DNA from: Glandiceps talaboti
Taxonomy: Eukaryota > Hemichordata > Enteropneusta > Spengelidae
Reading direction: 5' to 3'
Length of the DNA stretch: 64,000 nucleotides
Assembly (NCBI RefSeq): GCF_964340395.1
Contig: NC_135563.1
Span: 23,320,309 to 23,384,308 of the forward strand
Each line of letters begins with the position of its first letter. Position 1 is the first letter of the stretch. Made by a program: the position numbers and the translations under genes. The notes beneath the pieces were generated by a model that was given only the letters and a program-made list of their open reading frames with translations, made no database searches and was not told the DNA's origin. This document shows, piece by piece, positions 50,541 through 63,928 of this stretch.

Positions 50541-51400
50541 ATGATTATGACAGAAATTAAGGTTATTATGGAATATGACCTACTCTGTTTGTTGCTTGTA
50601 TATCAAACAATTTGCATTAACGCCACGGTGTGTTACAATGAGGTAGATGGGGAGAGGGAGGGGGGGGGGCTGGAAAACGTGGTGATAGCAGTCATATTAA
50701 TAGATGTACTATAGATAAATGTACCTTGGCATCATTACTTGGGTATTACGTGTTTAAATATTATCTGTAAACCAAGCTGATGAGCCGAATTCAATTTAAA
50801 ACATATACGCACGTCAATTGATTAGCTACCTAATATTGCCAATGTCAATATATATCATAAAACTAGTACCGAGTCTAATGTTTTCAATCATGCTGTGAAC
50901 TAAACTATCCCTCATCTAGGTCAGAATCGGACCGTATCTATTAAATTGATGTTCGCTTCTTACGACAACCTCGAGGGAGAAAGTGAATACTAACAGATCT
51001 ATTCTTTAGAGTATTATTAGGAATTTACACGACACATCTGATTACTAGTATAGCGCTTTGTATTATTGTGCATTGAATAGATCGCACTTTGAAATGCGAT
51101 TAGCTTTCTCTGTTATTTTTCACTCTTTGTCAAGAAAGTTAGAACGCAGTGTCAATTAAGACGACGAGTTGACAATGATCAGGCTGTATTGTCAGGCTTC
51201 TCTTCTCCAAGGATCTCTCCATCATTGACAACCGAATGATCCAAATGATATACATTTTAGGATGGTGAGAGATATTTGCCGTCTATTACTGCATTGTCAA
51301 ATGTTGTTGGTGATGGGTTATTCACACGCTAGGTGGTGGCCTATAATATCAACAATGCGGTGTCATTTAATACATCAGTATATATGATGTAAAGTGATGT
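50541..51400. other. Unique stretch, no feature
   Basis: G9 run near 50662; otherwise nothing recognised. Confidence 0.5.
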
Positions 51401-51684
51401 GATGTGATGTGATGTGATGTGATGTATGTATGTATGTATGTATGTATGTATGTATGTATGTATGTATGTATCTATGTATCTATGTATCTATGTATCTATG
51501 TATCTATGTACGTGTGTGTATATGTGTGCATGCGTACATGCGTGTGCACATGCGTACACGTGTGTGTTGTGTGTACGCACGCACGCACGCATGTATGCAT
51601 GAATGAATGAATGAATGAATGAATGAACGAATGAATGAATACGTGCGTGCGTCCGTGCATCCGTGCGTGCGTGCGTGGGGGGGG
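51401..51684. repeat. Compound microsatellite GATGT/TATG/TATC/TGCG/GAAT
   Basis: (GTGAT)n pentamers, (TATG)n, (TATC TATG)n, CpG-rich GTGCGTAC transition, (GAAT)n, then (CGTG)n and a G10 run. Confidence 0.95.
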
Positions 51685-53446
51685 GGGTTTAGCGAAATCG
51701 ATCATTCACTTATCGATTCGTTTGAGAAGCAGTGCAGAATACAGCTACCATCGCAACGTGAAAGGATATACGTATATCATAATAAAAGTTGAAATATTTG
51801 AATTAATATTCAATTATATCATGATATAAAATTAGACTGCACAGCCTACAGCTAGATTCATTTCTAGTAATTAAAATGACATCATGAATAATTATTCTTG
51901 ACGAGTTACTGACTGAAGTACTCGTATGGCATGTTAAGAAATGACTTTAATGAACTAGGAGTCTATCCGTCATGGTTTGCCAGCCTGTCATTACGTATGG
52001 ATACTTGTACTGATACATTACTGTTTTTCAACCATCATGTCACGAGTGTGATTTGTATCAAAGGACAAATATTTCATAATCAGATTTCTGACGACATTTT
52101 CTGTTAAAGAGGATGCTGATTACAGACTGTTGTAGCCATTCTTAAAGTCACTTATAACAAACTTTTCTGCACATATAAGAACACAGTTCACCACGTTATT
52201 TTTTTAAATCCATTTTTATTGCTCAACGTCAACTACCGACATCTTTCGTCGACAAGTAAGTTAAATACAAGTTATCATCCATACAGTGGTTGACGATAAA
52301 ATAAGTTAGAAGACATAAAGATTGTAAAAGTCATAAAATAATAATTCGACACATGAATCAAAAGCGGTTAATAAATAATTTTGGCGTTGTCATGTCAACA
52401 ATAAATAAATGATACTTTACGTTAACATCAACTTGAAGTTTTAAGAAATGACATGACGTTCTGAGAGAGCGACTTGATATAGAAATATATACATCAAAAA
52501 TAAATAAAATTTCAAAATCAACGGCTTCAAAGCGTTGTCTTTTTAAAAAAGTGATATTTTGGTCCTTAGGAAGTTTTCCTGGATTTAGAATCGAAGGCAT
52601 GTTGGTCCATACGGCCACTGAAGGTGTAGTACATACCCTTTAGACCCAGGTCGGGTATCCTCCTCGATGACGTCACAAATAAATAATCGTTAAAAAAACG
52701 ATAAATAATTACACTGTATCAATATTCACATCTTAGGCAGTGAAAAAAGACGGTCGTTTCTTCAAAATATTATAAATATTTAAACTTATTCTTTACACAT
52801 TCCCTAAAGGAGTGATTTCTCTAATGATATGCATGTATGTTTTAGGCCCAATTTTGTCTATACAAGTGTCTAACGATTGCTAACCAACAAATGCCTACGT
52901 AAACTCTATATCGTTTTTCTCTTCAAATTAAAATTGATAGCCATTTTGTCCACTTCTAACAGTATCCCTGTCCCAGAGACTAAAAAATGGTTCGTCGTTC
53001 AAGTTTAAGGTAGTAACCTACTTCTATTGGATTAAGTGGATCTAAAATGTATCAAGTTCAAGTTTGGAGATCGTGAGGATTCTGTTATACAGGTAGATTG
53101 GTATTATGTAAAATTTCCAAAAAACTTGGTCAAAACATTTCAGTTTTCCTGAAACTTTGCATGGCAAAGCTCGTGTCAAGAAGAAGTCAATGAGAAAAAG
53201 ACAAAAATGGGGATCGCCACACTTGTTTCATATAAAAGAGAATGTTTGTTTTTTTATAATGAAAAGTGGTAGTCATTTTAGATATGGGGGCATACAGTTG
53301 AGCTACATCTCTCTACAAGTAAATGATTACAGTGTGGTATATATAAAAACAGGCGCGACAATCCCCTATTATTGTTAATGTTCTGAAATATACCCGTCTG
53401 AATTTCAAACTGATATTTACAAAACATTTCAGAACGTGCATTTTTC

Positions 53447-53448
<2 letters not shown>
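51685..53448. other. Unique stretch with one CRE palindrome
   Basis: TGACGTCA at 52668-52675. A small hairpin AATAATCGTT-AAAAA-AACGATAAATAATT is at about 52682-52710. No gene recognised. Confidence 0.5.

Positions 53449-53522
<74 letters not shown>
53449..53522. repeat. (CAA)n trinucleotide repeat
   Basis: About 24 pure CAA units, then interrupted CAATAACAAC. The only long trinucleotide array in the window. No surrounding exon was identified. Confidence 0.98.
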
Positions 53523-53524
<2 letters not shown>

Positions 53525-54275
53525 ATAACAACAACAATAACAACCCTTCAGATCAACCCCATCAGCATTTGTTCAAATATGGAAACTCTATTTCACGAAA
53601 TATTTTGTTCTTGTGAACAAAATATTTTGACACAAATATTTTGGCACAAATCTATTATTTACGATAATCTTTGCAATCCTACTCTTAAATGGATTCATTT
53701 TGTGCCAACAATTTTACAGAAATACAAGAATTTTGTTTAAAATATTTCAGACGGGAATGTGCTTATTACTTCAGGGGTAACATAGAAAAACTTTAAAATT
53801 CTTTAAGGCAGTGGACTACTTGTTCTAAAATCGAGGCAGTGGATTACTTAGTCTAACATTGAAGCAGTGTGCTACTTGACTCAAATATATTGGTTTGAAT
53901 TGCATTGGCGTGCATTCACTAAAATACCTAACATTGCTTAAAGCTTTGATCACACACTATCTGCCAGACCTATCAAGTTATTTCAATCAATCAAAGTACA
54001 CCCTTGGATGTCTGGAATGCATTGAATTCGTCTACCCAAATCATTTCATATGAGTAATGGTTACCTTTCAATTGTTTTCCGTACATATATGTTCCCTGCA
54101 TCTAATTGAGACTACACCCTGCATTCTAATACTTCTGATTGACGGTATCTAATCTAGTTTGGATTGTATTCAAGCAGCAATATAATTATTCAAATCAATA
54201 TGCAAATGTTCTCCTTCCTTGGTCCATTACGCATGCTCCATCTTGAAATTATAAGGAGGGATTAAAAGTTCACTT
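53523..54275 (-). other. FGF-C 3' flank
   Basis: No clear AATAAA seen close to the stop. Contains ATATTTTG...CAAAATAT inverted words near 53595-53645 and GAGGCAGTGGATTACTT-like 30-bp repeats at about 53805-53880. Confidence 0.5.
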
Positions 54276-54500
54276 CTAATGAAGTAGAAATAGTGACATC
54301 CTCTTGTTTGGGTTTGACGTCGTTCTTACTTCTCCCCTTTTGTTAATGGCGAGGTGAAATTGAGGTACCCCTCTGTCCTCTGCTGTCGTAAATATACTGG
54401 GGTCTAGAAAGGGGTATAGGACTGACGAAAACACGTGGTAAAGGTTCGATACAAGGACGTGCTTGAAACAACACTCCATACAGGCTAATGGCGCCCGTTC
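54276..54500 (-). CDS. FGF-C exon 3
   Basis: Acceptor ATCTCTTACAG, then phase 0 at GAACGGGCGCCA. Seventy-five codons including TAG. Carries ECCFK, the NKRGEVR strand and a modified SLFLL end. Confidence 0.9.
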   Translation of the reverse strand, partial: ERAPLACMECCFKHVLVSNLYHVFSSVLYPFLDPSIFTTAEDRGVPQFHLAINKRGEVRTTSNPNKRMSLFLLH

Positions 54501-57002
54501 CTGTAAGAGATCAAAATAGAGTATTTTAGATTTTTTTGTCTCACATTCGTGTTACATTTTCATGTCTGAACACAAGAAAAAACCATAAACATAGTGAGAC
54601 CAAAAGATGAAATTCACAAGATTTTTACATTTCAATGTAAAGCAAAGTAAATATATTCTACGAAGTTATCGAACATGTTGCCTTTCTGATAATTTTGGCG
54701 GTGGAAAAAGTACTATTTATGAGAGAAACTATAAGCTCAAATTGCTCAACTAATTTCAAACCTTGGCCCGGGGCACATCACGTGTAGATAATATCACTTG
54801 CTTATTAAAAGCTGACATAATTTTATGAGATATTCTATTATATTTTAATATCACAGATTGCTGATTACTAAATTTAGTTAATGAAGGCAAAGCGTGAGTG
54901 AATTGCCCTTCGCGTTTGTTTGAAGAAGATACTTTGGGTGTAGAATAACAGGTCTTCACCAGAAAGTACTTCCTGTCCAGGATTATTGGTACGAACATCT
55001 TTTATTTCGTATATTAATGAGGACCAAATGACGCGAGTCACTGTTTAAACGTTTCTGTAGTAGTATTTAGCTAGCTGTGATATTCACTCTGTAGTGATGC
55101 TCACTAGGCTCATTCGATAACTTCGGCAAACATATTGTCTGATCGTATTACTGAGCCCGCTGGGACTCTTTCACTCCGACGTCACAGACGCTATGGTCAA
55201 AGCAGATATTGCTACGAGTTCTAGTAAAAAGTACTGTGGTAATGACGGCACAGACGTAGTTAGAATAGTACGTAGAAAAAGTCGTACTCCTGTGCGAACT
55301 CTGAAAATATTTCGGTGAATCCCTTTTAAACACGGCAGGAAATGTAATTATTCAAAGATGCCTTTGTACGTGTTCTTTAATTTAATTAATTTCTTTATTT
55401 TTTTCATAGTCTGAGCGAAGCAAAAATTGCTCTACTTTCTAAAAATGATATGTGTAAGTTCCTCTTATTTTAGATATGTACAGTGAGGACATACATGACA
55501 CAACTAGTTGACGAAATCGACGGAAGTGCAATTATTGTTGTGACTGACAGTAGAGTACATGGTGTCGTATCGACCACTTCCGTATTTAGTGGTCACGGAA
55601 TGTTTGTACTGAGTTATATGTATATATCAATTAAGTAATTGGATCAAAGAATACTATAATGTATGAAATTAGTTTTTGCACTTACCGAGGTAAAGACATT
55701 CCCTTCTTCGTCGATGGCGAGGTAACGGCCAGTAGCAATATGCCTAAAACTCATAAACCCAATCATAGGTGATTCGACTTCAAACAGCGCTGTATTTACA
55801 GATTTTAAAAGGAAGAGAGAAAAATATAATATCATTAGTATACAACAACAACTATGATCTCATACTATAAAGTTCTACATTGAGTTTTTTTTTAATTTCC
55901 AATGTTCTACTGTAGAACTAGAAAGCGTGAGTTCCTTGCTTTGCTTGCTACGAACGAGACTTACTACTGGTGTGCCATGCATACTGGTGTACTATACTAC
56001 TTGTTGCCGCATGTGACAATGTTGATACAACGTCGTGATTTATTGTAAGAACACGTGCGTGACGTACACACATAACGGTTCCAAGACAAATGAAATGTAC
56101 AACCCGTGTCTATTTCTTAGCATAAGTACACCCTATCGGATTTCTTCAATTCCGACAACCTCAATTGACTTACGCTGACACAGTTAAAACATATTGAAGA
56201 AACTGCGATTCCAAACGTTTCACCAAGCATGAAATATTCCGAAATGGAGAAAATAATTTGGAGTCTCCGTTGAGAACAATCTGAAAGCCTAATTCTTGAG
56301 TCACTCGTGCCGAAGTTATTTTTGATTCGATGCTAAATACCGAATCGATTGAAATAGTTACTTCAATGGTGTTGCAATACACTTTTTGTTTGTTTGATGG
56401 AATGTATAGCTTATAATGTACACACATAGTATTGGTTCGTTGCCACTTGACAGTGAAGGGAGGGACCTTCCTCGTTACTAGGGTGGGTTGATCAACAAAC
56501 AAGATCCACCCAAATTATTCTTTCAGGTGCGTTTGTTAAATTTGAATTTTGAACCACAATAAAGCTATATCATGTATACAGACAAGCGTGGGCAATGTTA
56601 GTGTTCCCGCACAAAATGTACTCAAACCAGCGGAATCAACACCCTTAGGGTACAAACATGGGGTAACCAATTGGCGATTAATTGAAGAAATGAATTAATT
56701 CAGGATAGAACAAACTTAACAACATGTAAAATAAGATACCAACCTGATTGCGATCTGTCTGCTCTTACACCGACTGGAAGTCCACTAGGTAACACCTCAA
56801 GATAGAAGCCACTTGATGCATACAATCTCCTTTCATTGGGACCTGATCGCGTTTGACGTATAAGTGGACGTTCCTCTGAAAACAATGCTGCTAGAATTTT
56901 ACTGGTAGCGTCGCTAACTGGATTCGCTGAAGATGTACTGATAAAAACAGCTATTACAGTGAAAAATCGACTAAGGTATGAAATTGAAAGTTCCATGTCC
57001 AA
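54276..57002 (-). CDS. FGF-C: secreted fibroblast growth factor family ligand, three exons
   Basis: Spliced as join(complement(54276..54500, 55686..55789, 56744..57002)), 195 residues. The N-terminus (MDMELSISYLSRFFTVIAVF, cleavage likely near STSSA) is a signal peptide; a second ATG is at 56996. The trefoil begins RRLYASSGFYLEVLPSGL, with Ala where FGF-B has Cys. Exon 2 encodes ESPMIGFMSFRHIATGRYLA and IDEEGNVFTS. Exon 3 encodes ACMECCFKHVLVSNLYHVF, a DPSIFTTAEDRG insertion, QFHLAINKRGEVR and KRMSLFLLH at the end. The exon 1-2 join is phase 1 (TCA G|CG CTG) and exon 2-3 is phase 0. FGFs signal through FGF receptors with heparan sulfate. It is clearly related to FGF-B in plan but diverged; subfamily is not assigned. 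Confidence 0.9.
54501..55685 (-). other. FGF-C intron 2
   Basis: About 1.2 kb, donor TCG|GTAAGT and acceptor TTACAG. No repeats or other exons noted. Confidence 0.85.
55686..55789 (-). CDS. FGF-C exon 2 (104 nt)
   Basis: Acceptor TGTAAATACAG and donor TCG|GTAAGTG. Exactly 104 nt, phase 1 in and phase 0 out. Encodes IGFMSFRHIATGRYLAIDEE, the FGF 'G-x-M-x-F...RYLAM-DE-G' block. Confidence 0.93.
55790..56743 (-). other. FGF-C intron 1
   Basis: About 950 bp. The 110-codon minus-strand frame at 56502-56170 lies wholly inside it, has no FGF resemblance and is not called. Confidence 0.8.
56744..57002 (-). CDS. FGF-C exon 1 with signal peptide
   Basis: Start ATG at 57002, signal peptide, a short pro-like segment with SKILAALFSEERPL, then the first trefoil strands. 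Leaves in phase 1 at TCA G|GTTGGT. Confidence 0.88.
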
Positions 57003-57195
57003 TAACGTCTATAGTCTTCGGTTCTTTCCGAGTACGTAGTATATTCTCTTACGGTGAAGTAGTATTTTTTTCCTTCAAGTTTTACACGTTTACTTCTATT
57101 AGATGAACTTTAAGATATCACCAGAGAGAGGAAACACAGGTGTTCTCCGCTTATCGTCGTTCTGCCAATTGATGAACCTGAGAGTCAGACGGCAG

Positions 57196-57202
57196 ATTTA
57201 TA
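57196..57202 (-). promoter_or_regulatory. TATA box of FGF-C (TATAAAT)
   Basis: Minus strand reads GCATATAAATCTG, about 195 bp upstream of the ATG, predicting a start site near 57165. A GGGCGTGGC (GC/CACCC-type) box lies just upstream at about 57213-57221. Confidence 0.6.
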
Positions 57203-57241
57203 TGCATCGTGTGCCACGCCCACTATCCGGAACTGTACAAA

Positions 57242-57249
57242 TGACGTCG
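57242..57249 (-). promoter_or_regulatory. CRE-like site upstream of FGF-C TATA
   Basis: TGACGTCG on the plus strand (CGACGTCA on the minus strand), one base from the CREB/ATF palindrome, 40 bp upstream of the TATA box. FGF-A has the same order with 46 bp spacing. Confidence 0.45.
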
Positions 57250-60200
57250 CGTGTCAAAAATTTGCAAACAGTGTTTAACAAGATGAATCTAGAGGCCTAG
57301 GTTTTCTCCTATTTATTCAATCATTGGAATCATGACCAACTTATAGGACCATAAGACGACGCCAAGGGACCTACCATTGTACAGTGTGTCGCCTCTTTCT
57401 TTGCTATGCTGAGGCGTCATGTCGATTCATTTATAAGGATGTGCATTATACACTGAATATTTACTAAGTGGGATCTAATCATTTTTATTTCAAGAGAAAA
57501 TTGTCCACTCATCTACATATTAAATATTAAATATCCCATTTGTTTCAAATACCGTTTACGGTTTATTGACAATTTAATATTGACTTTTTTAGGAATGTCA
57601 TTGCATGATTGCATGGAAGCAAAATATGGATACTGTTACTGTGATGGCCACAAAGCATGATATTATACTGTATAAAGGCTAAAGTGTGGAATTTTATTAA
57701 ACTCTCTGTGTGTGTTCTTAATTCTGTCTGGCGAGGAAATTATTTGATTGTACTTAGCCCCGATCTATTGTAGGCTTGTCTGCCCCATTCTTTTGACGGA
57801 TGTCATTGACCAATTCAAATAAAGTAAAGAATTGTCGATGGGTAAACCGCAACAGTCGCGGTTGTGCGGACCACATGAAAGTGACAACAAATCTACGAAA
57901 AGATCCGACAGTGATAAAAATGATTTTAAATTGACACGTCGATGAATTAAGAGAAGCTATTAATAGCGATAGATATGTAGGAGATAATTTTGTGCGGTGT
58001 CTCACACTCCAATTGTTTGGCAGTTCGATACGTCTTTTTGGACTCTCAACAACTTTTAAGTAAGAAATCTCCGTCATAGAAACTATAACAGCTTTATAAT
58101 ATAGCATTATAACTGTAGGGGAGGGGTACCCCCGCGTCTTGTACCAATATATCTATTTCTAATTCTAGCATGGTAAGTCCGACTGAGCAATATCCCATAG
58201 TAGTAGAATTCTACTTGTAATATGCATATCCAATGCAATGGACATGTGTACAATTTCGCCGGAAGTCATTTAACCGTATTAAACTTCCGGCTCGCCACAT
58301 ACTGCTAGTAGTAGTTTACCGTACCCTTTAAGTTACTTTCGTTTAATCATGGGCCGTGAATCATCCTATCATTTCAATTAATCTGACACACTTGGGGATA
58401 CTTTTACGTTCTTGCTAGTTCCATTCATGGTGTCCGATGACATACGAATACACAGTGGGATGACGAGAGAGATCATTTGACCAATCTTAATATAGTATTC
58501 ATAGTATGTACACGGCCTATAGATTTCTAGATACTCATTTATGATGTTTGGAAAGAGAATTTGACAGGTAACTATTAGTGTTACTTCAACTAACTTAATT
58601 GATGGAATTTTCAGCAGCACGTCTCAGGGCCGGAGGGACTCCATGTTGTAGGTTTCTTCTCCGTCTTTACTATTTGAAGCAAAGTTTCACGTCAAAAACT
58701 AAGTAATGATGACTTCATGTTCGACCCTTTTGTTTGTGTTATGAGCAGAACTTAAGGAATTTTATGAGTGATAGTATCTTCGACTAATGACAACTGAATG
58801 GTATGATATGCGACCCATCGTATCATACGAGGTCTTGTAACATTGATAAATCCCATAGTGACACCCCTATTCCATCAGAGAAATAAAAATGCAATTATGA
58901 TGCACGGTCAGTCATTACTCTTTATTGGGACGATGTTTGACATGTAGTAATTTACCGAAAAAACACGGGATGATGAAGAGAGATGAAATATTTCATAATT
59001 GTGTAGATTGGTCAATTGTTTGTATGGTCACGATAAGGGACATAAAAACGAGTTGCGAACATTTGCGTCATTCGGTTCGCTGCACACCAAATAAATTATT
59101 ATGAAATAAAGCAAGCACACATATATTTCTTCATATACCGCAATTTATATACCATCAAACTGCGTCATACTTGTGAAATTCAACGTCAGTTTCATGGCCA
59201 ATGGCTTGGCTTCATTTCTCGCTAGTTTAATGTTGCCGCAATAAATTTTCATTTACATCATTTCCCATTGACAATTGGCTTTAACCTATTCTGTTGTGTT
59301 CCTTATTGCAGAAAACTTGTCAACATAAAACGACGATCTGCTCACTTAAAAAAAGTCTATTAAAAACAATGGTTATGTCCTGTAAAGAATTGTTTTGTAC
59401 CCAGTGTGGTGATGATAGCGTTCTTTCTTGATATTGCCCAGTTGTTACAAAGTATTCCATTCCGTTCCTCGTACACTAAGTACGGTGTTTCTCTCTGTAC
59501 TTAGTACTTTTATAAATTGTATTTTTAACTATTCTGATTTATTCAGATGTGTCACCGACAGACGTAATAGTCTTGAAACCCCTTTAATGTATATAGTCTG
59601 GATACCCATTGACGTGTGATGCTATTTCATACAACAACCTTGTGAAAGTAAAATCACTAGAAACTAAATATTTATCTAGTGCTAACTCAAAGGACCCATC
59701 TTGTTTCATGTAGCGGAAATGTCTAATCATAAAGTAACAGGTATGATTAACACCAATTACGTATTTTGGGGTAAATTATCCGTCCCCCTCCCCCGCGAAA
59801 ACGTGTCGCTGTCGACCTGCTCAATGAATAAGAAACTATGTTTCTTGGCCTGTCTTCGTAATTCGAATCGGTGTTTTGACAGCAAACTTAAAGTAGTGCC
59901 GGACATCTGTGTCAGTACGAGCTGATCAGCTGTAACTCTGCCAAAAGTCTTGTTCTGGTAATTTTTTGTGCAGGATGTGATGAAAAACACCAGGTTATCA
60001 GATTAATAGTTGCTACTGGGGAGAATGAAAAGTTCAATACCCGACTTCATCGCCTTGAAATTTAGCCAAAGATTCGTTACTATTGTCAAATCAGCTTCTG
60101 TTCTTTCGCCTAAATAAGTTAGGGAATAATCAGCCGTGAAGGTAGAGGAAGTTATACATATGCACAAGTCACGTTCTATGGATTAAGGAGATTTACAATG

Positions 60201-60977
60201 TAACGAAATCATGGCTTTCATTCATTTTCCCCTTCGACTTAAAACTGTCTAGTGCTCCTACGTATTAGATATAAATACGATATGAGAGATGGTATAGAAA
60301 CTATCACACTTGCCAAATTTATTTACCCAGTATGACACACACTTCAAGACACCCATGAAATAAATTCTTTCCCTGTGCACTCCTAGTATATATGCTGGCT
60401 ATCTAATATTTTAGATACACGATATTAAAGTGTTCAATGTTAGCCCCACACAGCGTGCACAGTCAAACATTCCTTTATACGGCTTGCAATCCAATATCAT
60501 TTACTCCAAATAATGCAAACAAAGTTGTGTAAGGGCAATATTAATTAGAGGTCACAAAGTAAAGCTGGGAATTAATTTTATCATGAATTCATTTAGTTCA
60601 GTTCATGTTCGGTTATAAAGTAGGGCCCTGTTTGATATTGATATGGCTTCGTCTAACACATACATACTGCTGAGTTCATGCGAATCATTGTGATGTCAAC
60701 TCACAGCATGCCTTCGTCTATGGTCATAACCCCTATTTGTGTGGCATACATATTTCAGTATTAGATGTACATGCAGTGATACCGTGATATAGTCTCTCTG
60801 TATAACACTTTCTCTATCGAAATAAATGTGTAGTAACTCAGAAAATATCATTTTGTTCGCTCTGTCAGTTTGACCGCATCTTTCAATCTTCCCTTATATA
60901 TGTCTCTCTGTATTCTTTCTTTTTCCCCTCCTCTCCTCTCCGCTCTCCTCCCCTCCCCTCCCTTCCTCTCTACCTAT
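57250..60977. other. Unique intergenic stretch, no gene recognised
   Basis: Open frames at 58107-57754 and 59990-59757 (minus) and 59701-59925 (plus) have no recognisable domain and no convincing splice context. Confidence 0.5.

Positions 60978-61056
<79 letters not shown>
60978..61056. repeat. (TC)n tract in a pyrimidine-rich context
   Basis: CT-rich CCTCCCCTCC from about 60926 leads into (TC)n with one TT interruption. Confidence 0.97.
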
Positions 61057-61061
<5 letters not shown>

Positions 61062-63895
61062 CACCCTACATTTTGTTCTACATTTTGTTTTTTGTAGGCT
61101 GTACATTGTTCGTATAATAATACCAAATACTATTTATTAACTTACAAATACTTGACATTTAATTATCACGTCACGTCATAGTTCAATTCGGGTTATTACA
61201 AAGTTTGGTTCCCAATCCTTTCGATTATATAATTATCTACAGTGTATTATATAAGGTTATGAACAAGTCTTCGAATTCTTGTGTATGCTGTAATCTTTGA
61301 ATACATTTGAAGATTAGTGATGGTGGATATTATACAATGTTCTTCGCGATAAATCAATTTCAAATATTGTTTTTTCAGAAGTTATCACATACACCAAATC
61401 GTGGCTATCTTTGTACTGATACGTGTGATAAATGGTTAGTTTGTAAAACAACGGTTTCCGTAAACGTTTACTAGGATTGTCTAGTGTTACTTACGTTGAT
61501 TACTTTACAGCCCAAAACGTAGGTAAACTTTATCGAACTTTGGTGTTTCTGACACACAACCCCCAAGCAAGGTCAATATTATAATGGTTTTGGTGACGGG
61601 AAACATTAATAGACAACTTTCGTCACCTCTAGTTAGCTGTTCGGGGTGGGATCATTAGGAGCGATGATACAGCAAGTTGGTGAGAAATAGTTTTAAATGA
61701 TACACTGTTAACGAGAGCAAATGTTTCTCTTTGCGGTCAAATCATCACAAGACGGCGAGATAATGACCCGGCATAACCTCTGTGAAACTATTAATGATTC
61801 GAATCAAGTTTGAATTTCTGTGGATTCCCACCAAGCCGGTTTCTTTTATCACCTGTGAATCTCGGGCCGAAAGGAGACCTCCTTGAGTTGTCTCAAGGAC
61901 GCATCGAAGGGAGATTCTGCTATTGTTTTGTCTTAGAAGATTGATGAAGTCCTGATGGGTCCATCAACAGGACAGCACCGACAAAGATTAAACCACCATT
62001 ATGAGATTCGTACTCTCGAGACTTGTCAAACTTTGTTTAGATTTTCCATGGTTGAAGGCCTTGAAACAAAGCAAAAGATATTTGAAGCGTTGACAAGTTG
62101 GACAAAGAAGGCCAGAAATGAACACGTTTCTACAACCTAAACTTTACTTTAAAGCGTGATAAATCTTGTGCTTTCTTTTGCTTCAGAATAAGTGTTTGTA
62201 CATTTAAGTCGGCAAAAATATTTGGCGGGAAATGCACTTCGGTCAGCAAAAAATGTGGCGGGAACTGCACACACTACAAGTTGTTCACTTGATCACATGA
62301 TGCTTGTAAATATTGCGGTTCGTCTTGGTCAGTGTGTCATCTTCCGCTGGGATGATTGTCGGCCCAAAACAGGACGACCTCTAGTGGTTTTCTGCCCCCG
62401 TATTACCAGCATGGCGCTCTCAAATAAAAACCGTAAAACAGCCATGATTAAGACGTGTGAAAAGTAAACTGCTCTACGAGCTGATAATTGGGTTATACGA
62501 ACGATAAGGCCAGGAAGAGGAAGCTGGTTATAAACGAAGTTAAGGGTATGTTTTGGTCATATTATAGATGCAATGACGTTTTCTCCCACTGTTACCCTAA
62601 CAAACCAGTCGAAGAAGATGGTTGTATACTTTTAAAGAAAACACTCCCTCAAAGTGTTTACAACACACTTACATTGTTACATGCCGGTCAACGACAGCAT
62701 TGAAAATAGTACTAGGTGAATGACCTTATCAAGTATTACATCACGCGTGTTGCCTTGACGACTATTGTCCTCAGGAAAATGACATTTTCTTACATGCATT
62801 GGTTAGCTGGGTGACAATAGATAGAAGGCAGAGCATTTACCAACTTTTTAAAAATGTAGCTACCAAAATATTTGATGATAACAAAATAAAACAACAGGCA
62901 AAATGATATCGAAAAAACAAAAACCTTAATATTTCATATTCAGACTAGATATTAATGACGATTAAAATGTTGTGTTTCAACAAACTTCGACCTCGAATTG
63001 TAAGTTTACTGCACTCATGAATATGTGTTGTTTTTAGTCATCTTTACCCTAATACGATAGCGACACATCTCCTAAATTTCCACAGTCACGCCAATTTTAT
63101 TACCGCTAGTGTTTAATAGTGGTTTGGAGTTTGGCATAAAACAAGCCTGAGAGATGTTTTTTGCGATTTTAGAAACTAATGCGAATCCAGTACGATCTTT
63201 AAATGGTTGTTTGTTGTATGTGTATTTCATGGAAACATTTGCATATACGTGAGCAACATGTTTACCAAACATGGTCATCAGACAATTGTTGGGGATACAA
63301 ACAGAAGGAGGTTTGTGAATCTAGAGTAGGTATGCAAATGTCAAACAACCTCTCGCCGAGAAAGATTGGCGGCGCTGTAACGAAATATATATATTTTTCT
63401 ATACGGCAGTGTCACTGCGCCACCAACCACCGATAGCGGAGAGCTGCCTTATCGCTCCCCGTGGTACCGGCCACCGGTTGCAGATCTAATTTTGACGTCA
63501 TATATCTTCATCATTAAATCCCCAAACCATCACTACTGTCTCCCACTTCTTCTAGTGTAACCAAAACAACGATATAGCTACTTCAGATCTTTTAAAACTT
63601 TAATGAAAGTACTTCTGAAGTACTCAAAAGTCTTGTCTCCGTAGTTAACTTTAGGTGACTCGAACTCTAATTTTGTAAGCTTATGAATACATGGATGTTT
63701 TGTTCTCGTTTGTTTTCATTAGTATTCCCTTTTAAGACTAAAAAGAATATGCTATGGTCTCAAATTATGTTATCATTATCCTTACAGAAGTTATCGCCAA
63801 AATGACCATAATTTGATAACCCTAAATAAATAATCATACCGGCAGATTCTATGACTTTTTCGTCACGCGCACGGTGGTAAACCTAATTATCGCCT
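61057..63895. other. Unique stretch, no gene recognised
   Basis: Plus-strand open frames at 61955-62140, 62192-62467 and 62488-62703 are adjacent and end near each other, but I see no family motif or credible splice chain. One TGACGTCA lies at 63493-63500. Confidence 0.45.
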
Positions 63896-63928
63896 TAATT
63901 AATTAATTAATTAATTAATTAATTAATC
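63896..63928. repeat. (TTAA)n microsatellite
   Basis: About eight TTAA/AATT units, a self-complementary tetranucleotide run. Confidence 0.95.

Noticed and set aside
49918-50544. 208-codon frame over the 99-bp minisatellite as a repeat protein
   Set aside because: The frame changes at a one-base insertion near 50047, there is no signal or start region outside the array, and flanks are noncoding. Kept as a finding but not as a gene.
56170-56502. 110-codon minus-strand frame inside FGF-C intron 1
   Set aside because: Lies wholly in the intron, has no family motif, and frames of this length are expected a few times by chance in 64 kb of AT-rich DNA.
57754-58107. 117-codon minus-strand frame upstream of FGF-C
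   Set aside because: No recognised domain and no splice or promoter context.
62192-62703. Two neighbouring plus-strand frames as a gene
   Set aside because: Different frames, no recognised domain, no splice sites linking them.
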